Shown in pieces: positions 18,996-27,932 of a DNA stretch of 33,639 nt. The notes below the pieces were generated by a model, which ran no database searches, had not been told where the DNA came from, and worked only from the letters and a program-made list of their open reading frames with translations. Each line of letters opens with the position of its first letter. The stretch's first letter is position 1. The translations under genes were made by a program, and so were the position numbers. The DNA is from Acidimicrobiia bacterium (lineage in GTDB: Bacteria > Actinomycetota > Acidimicrobiia > Spongiisociales > JAENVV01): positions 1-33,639 of the forward strand of contig JAOUMT010000006.1 in assembly GCA_029881355.1 (NCBI GenBank), given 5' to 3'.

Positions 18996-20602
18996 ATGGT
19001 TTCCTTTTCGAACACGAACTCGCCGGCAATCATCGTCATGGCAACCCCAACGTCGTCGGGGCGGTCCGCCTCGAACGGGTCCGCATCGAGTACCACCAGG
19101 TCTGCTTGTTTACCACACTCGACGCTCCCGGACACGTCGTCACGATGATTTACAAACGCCGATCCGGCGGTGAAAGCCATCAGCGCGTCGGCCACTCCGA
19201 TGCGCTGCTCGGGCAGGAACACCTGGTCGACACCACTGTGTGGATTGCTGCGGTGGACCGCCATGGCGATCTGCGCCATCACGTCCGGCGTTGAAACCGA
19301 CCAATCGCTTCCCATCGCCAGGGTGGCCCCGGCGTCGAGCAACGATCGCCAGGGGTATTGGTTCGTGGTCCGTTCGGGTCCAATGAAAGGAATCGTGAGT
19401 TCCGTCATGGTTTGATCGAGGATGGCCCAAAGCGGCTGAGCGTTGGCTGTCGCTCCGAGGCGTCGAAATCGCCCAACGTCGGACGGGTCAACAATCTGTA
19501 GGTGGGCAAGGTGCGGTCGAGTATCCATCCAGCCGTTGGCCTGGCGGGCCGCCTCCACCGCGTCGAGTGCGTTCCGAACCGCCCGATCGCCGAGGGCATG
19601 GAAGTGGCACTGCAACCCGGCAGCATCAATTCTGACGACGATCTGCGCAAGTTCCCCGGCAGAGATAAAGTCCAGCCCGGAATTTTCGGTGGCCGCGCCG
19701 TCCTGATCGAAGTACGGACCGAGCAGCGCAGCCGTGTGATTCTCGCAGACGCCGTCGAGCATGAGCTTTACGGTGCGGGGGTCGTATCGTCCCACGCCCT
19801 CCGTGCTGTACTGCAGGTGCTCGTCGAACTGCTCGATCCCGCGCTCGCGATCCCACCACAGCGCTCCCCGCACGGCCACCTTGAGGTCGTCGGACTCCGC
19901 CAACGCCCTATAGGCTTCGTGGAGTGGGCCGGTCACCCAGGCGTCCTGCCAGGCCGTGATCCCTTGCGATATCAAGAATCGTTGCCCTTCGAGTAGCGCG
20001 TTACGAACCTCGGTCGGACCCGGTTGTGGAGCGACTCGCTCCATGAGTTCCATGGCGCCTTCGTGCAGGGTCCCCTGCGGCGTCCCGTCGGGCAGCCGCT
20101 CAATTCGTCCATCGATCGGGTCGGGGGTGCCGGCGGTGATGCCGGCCATCGCCAATGCAGCCGAACTAGCCCAGCCCGAATGACCGTCTGCCCCACCAAG
20201 ATATACCGGGCGGTCGGTGATGGCATCCAACAAGGCTGCGGGTGGGTTCCCACCGTCGAACCAGTAGTAGTTCCAGCCGCCGCCCAGCAACCAGCCCTCC
20301 CGGAGGCGATTGGCGTGGTCAGCTATCACGATCAGCGCTTCGTCCAGGGTTCGAGCATCCTCGAGGTTGCACTGCATCCTCGCCAGGCCGCCCATCATCG
20401 GATGTACGTGGGCGTCCTGGAATCCCGCAGTCAGCAGCCGGCCGTCCAGATCGACCGTGACGGCTGATACGGGGGCGGCTCGACGGACTTCGTCGTCAGA
20501 ACCGACCGCGACAATCTTTCCTTCGACTACTGCCACCGCTCGCGCCCACGAACGGGCTGCGTTTCCGACGAAAACAGGCCCGTTCCGAAAAATGTAGTTC
20601 AC
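18992..20602 (-). CDS. Amidohydrolase family protein (YtcJ-like, amidohydrolase_3)
   Basis: TAGFQDAHVHPMMGG, ITAWQDAW, CHFHALGDRAVRNALDA, MGSDWSVSTPDVMAQIA. Confidence 0.88.
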   Translation of the reverse strand: MNYIFRNGPVFVGNAARSWARAVAVVEGKIVAVGSDDEVRRAAPVSAVTVDLDGRLLTAGFQDAHVHPMMGGLARMQCNLEDARTLDEALIVIADHANRLREGWLLGGGWNYYWFDGGNPPAALLDAITDRPVYLGGADGHSGWASSAALAMAGITAGTPDPIDGRIERLPDGTPQGTLHEGAMELMERVAPQPGPTEVRNALLEGQRFLISQGITAWQDAWVTGPLHEAYRALAESDDLKVAVRGALWWDRERGIEQFDEHLQYSTEGVGRYDPRTVKLMLDGVCENHTAALLGPYFDQDGAATENSGLDFISAGELAQIVVRIDAAGLQCHFHALGDRAVRNALDAVEAARQANGWMDTRPHLAHLQIVDPSDVGRFRRLGATANAQPLWAILDQTMTELTIPFIGPERTTNQYPWRSLLDAGATLAMGSDWSVSTPDVMAQIAMAVHRSNPHSGVDQVFLPEQRIGVADALMAFTAGSAFVNHRDDVSGSVECGKQADLVVLDADPFEADRPDDVGVAMTMIAGEFVFEKETI

Positions 20603-21273
20603 GAGTAGTCTGGATTGACCCAGACAATGAGGGCCGCCCAGCCATCGATGTCGGCGGAGTCTATGTAGTTGGCAAGTACCCCCCGGGCCTCGAAACCGTT
20701 CTCAAGCTGGAAGCTGAGCGTGCGGTCGTACAGTTCACCCGCCGACACTTTCTTGACGTAGTCGGCGGCCGACATTTCGTGCTTGTGGTCGGCAAACCCC
20801 GGAATGTATCCGCCTGCGATGATTCCCCGTCGGTTCCACTCCTTCACCAGGTCTTTTCGTAGCTGGTACAAACGTTTACCGATACCACGCCGCCGATAGG
20901 CGGTGTCGACAACGATGTCCGTGCCGTAATACCAGTCGCCTTCCGGGTCGTGGTTCCCACACTGGTGCTCACCCGTGATCTCGGCAATGGTGTGCTGAGG
21001 GTGGTCGAAGTCGAAGTCGACAAAGATCCCCCCTGCCTGCCCTACGACACGGTCTCCGTCGTGACAGACAAAGAAGCCTTGCGGAAACGTGCGAGCATAG
21101 GCGGCGAGGTCTTCCGCGCTTAAGAGGTCCTCAGGGTCGGCGTGGGGAAACGCGGCCAGCTCCAATGCTGCGCATTGTTCTACCCATCGATCGCTTAGGT
21201 TCTCGTAGCGCAGCTCCAAGCGGGCCCCTTCGTCGACGATCGAATAATGGAGGATCGAGTCCATTTCTAGCAC
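20599..21273 (-). CDS. GNAT family N-acetyltransferase (paralog 1)
   Basis: GTDIVVDTAYRRRGIGKRLYQLRKDLVKEWNRRGIIAGGYIPGFADHKHEMSAADYVKKVSAGELYDRTLSFQLENGF. Confidence 0.8.
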   Translation of the reverse strand: MLEMDSILHYSIVDEGARLELRYENLSDRWVEQCAALELAAFPHADPEDLLSAEDLAAYARTFPQGFFVCHDGDRVVGQAGGIFVDFDFDHPQHTIAEITGEHQCGNHDPEGDWYYGTDIVVDTAYRRRGIGKRLYQLRKDLVKEWNRRGIIAGGYIPGFADHKHEMSAADYVKKVSAGELYDRTLSFQLENGFEARGVLANYIDSADIDGWAALIVWVNPDYS

Positions 21274-21338
21274 GATCCAGTCGTGATCGCCTCAAAAAGC
21301 GGCCAATCAGCTCGTCAGGACGCTCTTCAACGAACGAA

Positions 21339-22727
21339 TCAGCGTGTCTTGCCCCGCATCCAGTTGCCGATCGCAGCCCACTGCGACGGCTTGCCCCGTC
21401 GCTCCTCGGATCGGTCGGCCGCCTTGGCCATCCACAATCCGGCGTTTATGCCGACGAACCGGAGCGGTTCTGGTTCCCAGCTCTTCCACTCATGCTGGAT
21501 CCAGGGCAGGGTGACGAGATCCGTTTGGCGCTCCAGAACCAGGTCAGCGAGGGTTTGGCCGGCTAAGTGGGCGGTGTTGACGCCGTCGCCAACGTAACCC
21601 CCACCCCAGGCCAGCCCGGCTCGCCGGTCGACACTGACTGACGGTCGCCAATCGCGGGGGGCCCCCAACGCGCCGCCCCAGCGGTGAGTAATCGTGATAT
21701 CAGCGAGCTGCGGAAAAAGCTCGTGCAATACCCGAACAAGCTCGGCGTGAACCCCGTCGTGAATGTCATTCTTCGGATCGGTAGAGGAACCGAAGTAATA
21801 CGGGGCGCCTCGCCCGCCAAAAGCAAACCGTCCGTCGGCGGTGCGCTGGCCGTAGATGATGAGATTGCGAAAGTCCCCGAACGTCGGTCGGGTATGCAGC
21901 CCGAGTTCATTCCACATGGCTTCCGAAAGCGGCTCGGTGGCCACCATAAGAGAATAGAGCGGCACCATGGTTCGCTTGAGTCCTGGCAGATCGCTGGTGA
22001 ACCCTTCGGTGGCGCGCACCACCATTGTTGCGGTCACGGCGCCATGACGCGTTTCAACCCGGTTGGATGAAACGTGTTCAACCCCGGAGTCTTCGTAGAT
22101 GACTGCCCCGCGCCGCTCGCACGCTGACGCCAACCCATGCACCAGCAGCGCCGGCTGGATGGCAGCTCCGTGCGGGTGCCAGGTGCCGCCCAGGATCCCG
22201 GTAGCGTTGAGCATCTCGCGGGCTTCGCCGGCCGACAACTGTTTCAGGTCCGCCTCGCCGATCCCGAGATGCCGGGCCTCTTCGATCTCGGCCGCTACCC
22301 GGGACATTTGAACTTCGCTGCGCGCAAGCGTCAACACGCCCCCCTTGGCGTAATGGCAATCGATCCCCTCGAGTTCGGTCACCTTGCCCACCTGATCGAC
22401 CGAGTCGTACAACGCCCGCATGAAGCGAATCGCTTCTGCCGTGCCGTGTTCTTTGGCGAGCGTTCCCACTCCGAGCGGATACTCGGCGTGGCACCATCCG
22501 CCGTTGCGTCCCGACGCACCGAAGCCGACATGATGCTTCTCAAGCACTGCGACTCGCAGCGAGGGATTGTGTTCGAGCAGGTAGTAGGCGGTCCACAGGC
22601 CCGTAAAACCCGCACCGATGATGGCGACGTCAACCTCGGTGTCACCTCCGAGCGCCGGGCGGGTGACTTTCGCGTCTACCGCATCCCACCAGAACGGAGC
22701 TTTTTTGGCTGTTCCAATATCCATCAT
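21339..22727 (-). CDS. FAD-dependent amine oxidoreductase (DAO family, PuuB-like)
   Basis: VDVAIIGAGFTGLWTAYYLLEHNPSLRVAVLEKHHVGFGASGRNGGWCHAEYP; C-terminal WGGGYVGDGVNTAHLAGQTLADLVL. Confidence 0.85.
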   Translation of the reverse strand: MMDIGTAKKAPFWWDAVDAKVTRPALGGDTEVDVAIIGAGFTGLWTAYYLLEHNPSLRVAVLEKHHVGFGASGRNGGWCHAEYPLGVGTLAKEHGTAEAIRFMRALYDSVDQVGKVTELEGIDCHYAKGGVLTLARSEVQMSRVAAEIEEARHLGIGEADLKQLSAGEAREMLNATGILGGTWHPHGAAIQPALLVHGLASACERRGAVIYEDSGVEHVSSNRVETRHGAVTATMVVRATEGFTSDLPGLKRTMVPLYSLMVATEPLSEAMWNELGLHTRPTFGDFRNLIIYGQRTADGRFAFGGRGAPYYFGSSTDPKNDIHDGVHAELVRVLHELFPQLADITITHRWGGALGAPRDWRPSVSVDRRAGLAWGGGYVGDGVNTAHLAGQTLADLVLERQTDLVTLPWIQHEWKSWEPEPLRFVGINAGLWMAKAADRSEERRGKPSQWAAIGNWMRGKTR

Positions 22728-23698
22728 TGTGTCCCGTCCAGCACTTTGCGTTCGGCCATACCGTTGAGGATTTCCAGCACGACCCGGTTGGCCAGGAATG
22801 CCGTCACCTGTCCCGGCCCGTCGTACGGAGGCGATACCTCCACAATGTCCGCCCCCACCACGGGGAGTTCCCTGGCAAGCCGGCGGACTGTGTCGAGCAG
22901 TTCTCGTGAAGTGAGGCCGCCCGGCTCGGGCGTCCCGGTTCCCGGCGCCATTCCCGGATCGACTACATCGACATCGACCGAGATGAATATCCCCTTTGAG
23001 TCGTCACCGGCGCAGGCGGCCACGGCATCGGCCACAACCGGCCGCAGGCCGCGATCAACGATCTCGGACATCAAAAATACCTTCATGTTTTGTTCTGCCA
23101 TCCAGGAAACGGTCGGCGGCTCTGGCCAGTATCCCCGCAGGCCGATCTGAACAAAGCGATGGCCGGGAACCGCACCCGACTCGATCAACCGTCGCATGGG
23201 AGTGCCATGACCATGGAGCTGGCCGGCGTTTGTCTCACCCGTGTCGGCATGCGCGTCAAAGTGCACGAGACCGAACGACCCGGGCCCATGAACACGAGCC
23301 AAACCCGTCCCGTTTCCGTACGTCACCGAGTGATCTCCACCGAGGACGATTGGTATGGCCCCTTTGGCGGCAATCATCTCCACCGCGTCGGCTATCCGTT
23401 CGAGTCCCAGCTCCAGGTATCCGGGCGGAACCGGAACATCCCCCACATCAACCACGCGGAATTCATCAAACGGATTGATACCCGTGGGCAGGTGGGGACG
23501 GACGGCATCGGCATCGAGGTAGTCGGCCTCCCGAATCGCTTTGGGACCAAACCGAGCCCCTCCACGGTACGTCGCACCCCAATCGATCGGAGCGCCGACA
23601 ATGACCACGTCGGCTTCCCCATCGGCCAGGCCGGCGAGCTCGACCGACGGAACTCCGGCGAACGTCACGAACTGAGCGAACCGCCAAACCTCATCCAC
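22724..23698 (-). CDS. Agmatinase/arginase (ureohydrolase) family
   Basis: VLGGDHSVTYGNGTG, VHFDAHADTGE, SVDVDVVDPGMAPGTGTPEPGGLTSREL metal-binding motifs; GTG start inferred; substrate not determinable. Confidence 0.9.
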   Translation of the reverse strand: MDEVWRFAQFVTFAGVPSVELAGLADGEADVVIVGAPIDWGATYRGGARFGPKAIREADYLDADAVRPHLPTGINPFDEFRVVDVGDVPVPPGYLELGLERIADAVEMIAAKGAIPIVLGGDHSVTYGNGTGLARVHGPGSFGLVHFDAHADTGETNAGQLHGHGTPMRRLIESGAVPGHRFVQIGLRGYWPEPPTVSWMAEQNMKVFLMSEIVDRGLRPVVADAVAACAGDDSKGIFISVDVDVVDPGMAPGTGTPEPGGLTSRELLDTVRRLARELPVVGADIVEVSPPYDGPGQVTAFLANRVVLEILNGMAERKVLDGTQ

Positions 23699-24374
23699 GG
23701 GACATCCCCTCGACGGCACCAGCCCGCTCGGCCGCCAGTTGCTCGGCGTCGAATTCAGGGTTTCGCCACACGATCAAGCTTGCCCAACTGTCCACCGCCT
23801 GGTCCGTCCAATAGTTCTCAAGCGCACCGAGCGCCTCGAACCCGTTGGCAATCTGCATGGTCAACGTCGGGTCAAAAAGATCGCCGGCGGCTACCCGTTC
23901 CACATATTGTGCGGCGGTCATCTCGTGTTTGTGATTGGCAAATCCCGGGATGACACCGCCAGCGACCATTCCGGCTCGGTTCAACCGTTTGATGAGGTCC
24001 TTGCGCAGTTCATACAGCTGCCGTCCAATACCGAGACGCTGGTAGTCCTCCGCCACGGCGATGTCGGTGCCGTAGTACCACTCCCCAAATTCCTGGTGGT
24101 GATCGGAGCCGAGTGTGCCAACTACTTCGTCGATGTGATGCTGCGGAGCGCTGAAGTCGAAATCGACGAAACAGCCCATGGCGAACGCCACCACCCGATC
24201 GCCAGCGTCTCGGTCAACCACTACGAAGCCACCTTCTGGGAACATTTCGCACTGTTTGAGGACGCCCTCGACCGACAAGAGCTCGCCCCGGTCGGCAGTC
24301 GGAAAGGCAACAGCTTCTAGCGCGACCAGCGCATCGGCGTGCTCGGGTCGGACTTGTATGTAGTCAAGGTTCAC
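23691..24374 (-). CDS. GNAT family N-acetyltransferase (paralog 2)
   Basis: GTDIAVAEDYQRLGIGRQLYELRKDLIKRLNRAGMVAGGVIPGFANHKHEMTAAQYVERVAAGDLFDPTLTMQIANGF, colinear with the 20599..21273 product. Confidence 0.8.
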   Translation of the reverse strand: MNLDYIQVRPEHADALVALEAVAFPTADRGELLSVEGVLKQCEMFPEGGFVVVDRDAGDRVVAFAMGCFVDFDFSAPQHHIDEVVGTLGSDHHQEFGEWYYGTDIAVAEDYQRLGIGRQLYELRKDLIKRLNRAGMVAGGVIPGFANHKHEMTAAQYVERVAAGDLFDPTLTMQIANGFEALGALENYWTDQAVDSWASLIVWRNPEFDAEQLAAERAGAVEGMSRG

Positions 24375-25459
24375 GCTGTCGCCAGGCTAAAGAGCTCGTA
24401 CTCGTTGTCTTTCGGGAGGCCCCACACGGCCCAGAACTCCTTCGTGCGGGGACGCATGATCGCCGCCCCACAGGACTCGACGTGATAGGGGTCATATCCC
24501 ACCTGACAAATGGCTTCTTCGTCTCGGGTCACGGCCATCAGCGTCTGTTCGTCGATGTCGCCCTCCGCCAAGAGTTCGGTCGCCTTGGCGAGTCGCTTCT
24601 CGGAACTTGCTTGCAGCTGGGCGGGCCGCGGCACTTCGCGATCGGTGGCAATCGGACTCAGCGTGTGATTCGTATGGATCAAAACGTCGTTGGCGGTGAC
24701 TTCGAAGACCACCGTCGCCGTCGGCATTGCTTCCAGGTTAAAGCCCACACCTTGAGCGTCGAACACCAGATAGTTGTGAGCCCCAGCAAGGTGGGCACCC
24801 GTGATTACGTCCATGGCGTCCTTGGCCGAGGTTTGTTCGAGCGCCTTACGCACGACATGCGGCCAGGTGACCCCGGGCCGACCGTCCGCACCCGTAAGGT
24901 TGTTGATCCCTACCGCCACCCCGGCTTCGTTCATGCCAATCTGCCCCACACATCCGGTAGTCGTAAAGACCAGCGCCCGGGGCTTACCGGTAGGCCGAAC
25001 GTCCGTGAGGATGACAAAAGGCGTGGCTGTGTCATGCATGTCCCACGTCTGACCGAAGTATCCGGCCCCCTGGGCGCGATCGTCGGGCACGATGAAAGCA
25101 GTACAGTCGTCTTCGAAAACCTCCGGCGGCAATGGGCCTCCGGTGCTCGCCCGTACCGCGTCGACGAAGTCGGTAAATCCCCCGGCGACCACCATCTCGG
25201 CAGGTGACAACCCGGCGGCTTCTCCTATCGCCACCATTTCTTCGGTAAGTTCCGGGCTGAAAGCGTCGTGGAACGGTAAGCACGATTCGGCGATGGTCAG
25301 CACCTCTGATCGAGCGAGACGATTACCGCTCCAGAGACCGGACATGACCAAACCGATCCGGTCTTCGGTGTAGTGCCGGATCTCTTCTGCGAAACGTCGA
25401 CCGTGCGCGGCACCCATCGCCCCGGCCGAACCCGCAAGCTCAATTACGCGAATCGTCAC
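24371..25459 (-). CDS. C45-type peptidase / acyl-CoA:6-APA acyltransferase-like NTN hydrolase
   Basis: DDCTAFIVPDDRAQGAGYFGQTWDMHDTATPFVILTDVRP..GCVGQIGMNEAGVAVGINNL; Cys nucleophile in DDCTAF. Confidence 0.8.
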   Translation of the reverse strand: MTIRVIELAGSAGAMGAAHGRRFAEEIRHYTEDRIGLVMSGLWSGNRLARSEVLTIAESCLPFHDAFSPELTEEMVAIGEAAGLSPAEMVVAGGFTDFVDAVRASTGGPLPPEVFEDDCTAFIVPDDRAQGAGYFGQTWDMHDTATPFVILTDVRPTGKPRALVFTTTGCVGQIGMNEAGVAVGINNLTGADGRPGVTWPHVVRKALEQTSAKDAMDVITGAHLAGAHNYLVFDAQGVGFNLEAMPTATVVFEVTANDVLIHTNHTLSPIATDREVPRPAQLQASSEKRLAKATELLAEGDIDEQTLMAVTRDEEAICQVGYDPYHVESCGAAIMRPRTKEFWAVWGLPKDNEYELFSLATA

Positions 25460-25476
25460 TAGTTACTCCTCAATAG

Positions 25477-25512
25477 CGGTGCCGCTTCGCCATACTGGCC
25501 GATCCGGCACCG
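25477..25512. repeat. Inverted repeat cggtgccg-N20-cggcaccg upstream of the polyamine operon
   Basis: Perfect 8-bp arms at 25477-25484 and 25505-25512 in the divergent intergenic region, 18 bp upstream of the C45 start. Confidence 0.5.
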
Positions 25513-25681
25513 TTATGCCGACGATTCGCGCCAAAAGCCGCGCACCCGCAAACGTAATGCTTGAAATACTGGCCCCGATTATCGATATGGTCGATTTCCA
25601 CTTGATTCTTGCAGGATTCGCTCGGCGATCCGTCCAGTCAACTAAGGTCCGAGCAGATCGTCAAGCCGTTCGGAGAAGCTC

Positions 25682-27034
25682 GTGTCGCATATCACCCAGG
25701 CCGCCGCTGACCACCTGCTCGTGCCCTATCAGGAGTTTGACACAGATCCCAACAACCGACTCGTCATTGAGTACGGCGACGGAGCACACCTGGTTGACAC
25801 GGAAGGCAACCGGTACCTCGACGCCATCGGCGGTATGTGGTGCACCAACATCGGCCTGGCCCAGGACGAAATGGTCGAAGCGGTATCGGAGCAGATGCGC
25901 AAGCTGGCTTATGCCAACCCGTTCGGGGACATGATGGGCGTGCCTGCGGCCGAATTGGCCGCCAAACTGGCTACTCTCACCCCGGCCGGACTCAACCACA
26001 CGTTCTTCAGCACGGGCGGATCGACCGCCATCGACGCAGCGTATCGCCTTACCCAGTTTTATCACGCCGTGCGGGGTAACCGCGATAAGCGCCACGTCAT
26101 CTCCCGCACCGACGCTTACCACGGGACCACCTACGCGGCAGTGTCGATCGGGGGCAAGCCAACCGACCACACGAGCTATTTCAATTACATGAGCGACGTT
26201 CACCATCTCCAGTCGCCGAACTACTACCGCCATGGCGCCGGACGCACCGAGGCTGAATTCGCCGCCGATCTCGTCGCCGAGTTCGAGGCAAAAGTGGCCG
26301 AGCTGGGTGGGCCAGGATCGGTCGGAGCGTTCTTCGCCGAGCCCATCATGGGATCCGGCGGCGTGGTGCTACCACCAGACAACTACCTGCGCCGGATTTG
26401 GGAACGGTGCCGCGAATGGGACATCCTCTACGTGTCCGACGAAGTGGTTACGGGCTTCGGTCGACTCGGCGAGTGGTTTGTGTCAGAGAAGATCTTCGGC
26501 ATCACTCCCGACATCATCACTTCCGCAAAAGGGCTCACCTCCGGTTACGTCCCGTTGGGCGCAACGATCTATTCGGATGCGATCCATGAAGTCATTTCGG
26601 AACCCGGCCACGGTCGTTACTTCGGGGTCGGCTACACGTACTCGGGACATCCGGTGTCATGTGCGGCAGCCCTCAAGAACATCGAGATCATCGAGCGACA
26701 CGGGATCCTTGAGCAGGTCCGCCAGACCGGGCCGTACTTCATGGAGCAATTGGCAAGCCTGTCGGATCTGGCCATCGTCGGCGACGTCCGCGGTTCCCAT
26801 CTGATGGCGTGCGTCGAGTTCGTAGCCGACAAGGAGACGAAGGCGCCGTTCCCGGCCGCCATCGACATCGGCAAGCTCGTCGCTAGGGAAGCACAGAAAC
26901 GAGGTCTGATCGTCCGCCCGATCGGCAACCTCAACGTCATGTCGCCCGCGTTGACCATCAGCAAATCCGACCTCGACCAGATCGTCTCCATACTCCGTCA
27001 ATCCATCATCGCAGCGCAGGCACTAGTCACGTGA
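25682..27034 (+). CDS. Class III PLP-dependent aminotransferase (omega/polyamine aminotransferase-like)
   Basis: NRYLDAIGGMWCTNIG, FFSTGGSTAIDAAYRL, ILYVSDEVVTGFGRLGEWF, ITSAKGLTSGYVPLGATI (Lys), GYTYSGHPVSCAAAL; GTG start. Confidence 0.92.
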   Translation: MSHITQAAADHLLVPYQEFDTDPNNRLVIEYGDGAHLVDTEGNRYLDAIGGMWCTNIGLAQDEMVEAVSEQMRKLAYANPFGDMMGVPAAELAAKLATLTPAGLNHTFFSTGGSTAIDAAYRLTQFYHAVRGNRDKRHVISRTDAYHGTTYAAVSIGGKPTDHTSYFNYMSDVHHLQSPNYYRHGAGRTEAEFAADLVAEFEAKVAELGGPGSVGAFFAEPIMGSGGVVLPPDNYLRRIWERCREWDILYVSDEVVTGFGRLGEWFVSEKIFGITPDIITSAKGLTSGYVPLGATIYSDAIHEVISEPGHGRYFGVGYTYSGHPVSCAAALKNIEIIERHGILEQVRQTGPYFMEQLASLSDLAIVGDVRGSHLMACVEFVADKETKAPFPAAIDIGKLVAREAQKRGLIVRPIGNLNVMSPALTISKSDLDQIVSILRQSIIAAQALVT

Positions 27035-27930
27035 AGGTAGGAGTCCAGCTTCCGGAAGTGGAGCGTGAGGTCCGCTGGCCGGAACTCGCTCAAATGTGTC
27101 ATCTCATCGAGGATGCAGGGTTCGACTCCATCTGGGTAGGTGATCATCTGCTGTACCGCACCGAGGCTCGGGGTCCTCATGGCCCCTGGGAAGCCTGGTC
27201 ACAAATGGCAGCCGCCGCTGCGATCACCGAACGCGTCGAGATCGGCCCATTGGTGGCCGCAACGTCATTCCATGCTCCGGCCATGCTGGCCAAGAAGGCG
27301 TCCACCCTCGACGAAATCTCCCAGGGTCGATTCATCCTTGGATTGGGTGCTGGATGGAACGAGACCGAATATGAAGCGTTCGGCTTCCCGTACGACCGGC
27401 GCGCCAGTCGGTTCGAAGCCGCGTTTGACATCATTCGACGACTCCTTGACGGCGAGGAGGTCACCCACCATTCCGAGTTCTATGATGTCGAAAGGTGCGT
27501 TCTGCTGCCCCCGGGACCGACCGCCCGGTTGCCGTTGCTCATCGGTTCCGTCGGTCCCCGGGTGCTCGGTATGACCGCCCCGTACATGACCATGTGGAAC
27601 GCCTGGTATTCCTGGTATGCCAATCGACCAGATGGACTTCCCCCTCTCCTGGAGAACGTCTTCGAGATCCTCGCGGCAGCGGGAAGAGATCCGGCAGATG
27701 TGGAAATGACAACGGCGATTCTGATGCAGTTTCCCGGCGGCGAGGGCCGCATGCAAGCAGAGCCGCAGTTCGAGGCGAGTCCATTGACCGGGTCACCGGC
27801 TGAGCTGGCCGACTGGCTCCACCAGTGGGATGCGGCCGGAATCAGTCATGTGCAGCTGGTGCTCGACCCGATCACGCTCGATTCGGTCACCCAGGCCGCC
27901 CGGGTGCTTGAAGCCTTTCGAGCTCGATGA
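27031..27930 (+). CDS. LLM-class F420-dependent oxidoreductase
   Basis: VKVGVQLPEVEREVRWPELAQMCHLIEDAGFDSIWVGDHLLYR, LGLGAGWNETEYEAFGFPYDRRASRFEAAFDIIRRLLDGE; GTG start overlapping preceding stop. Confidence 0.87.
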   Translation: MKVGVQLPEVEREVRWPELAQMCHLIEDAGFDSIWVGDHLLYRTEARGPHGPWEAWSQMAAAAAITERVEIGPLVAATSFHAPAMLAKKASTLDEISQGRFILGLGAGWNETEYEAFGFPYDRRASRFEAAFDIIRRLLDGEEVTHHSEFYDVERCVLLPPGPTARLPLLIGSVGPRVLGMTAPYMTMWNAWYSWYANRPDGLPPLLENVFEILAAAGRDPADVEMTTAILMQFPGGEGRMQAEPQFEASPLTGSPAELADWLHQWDAAGISHVQLVLDPITLDSVTQAARVLEAFRAR

Positions 27931-27932
27931 GT

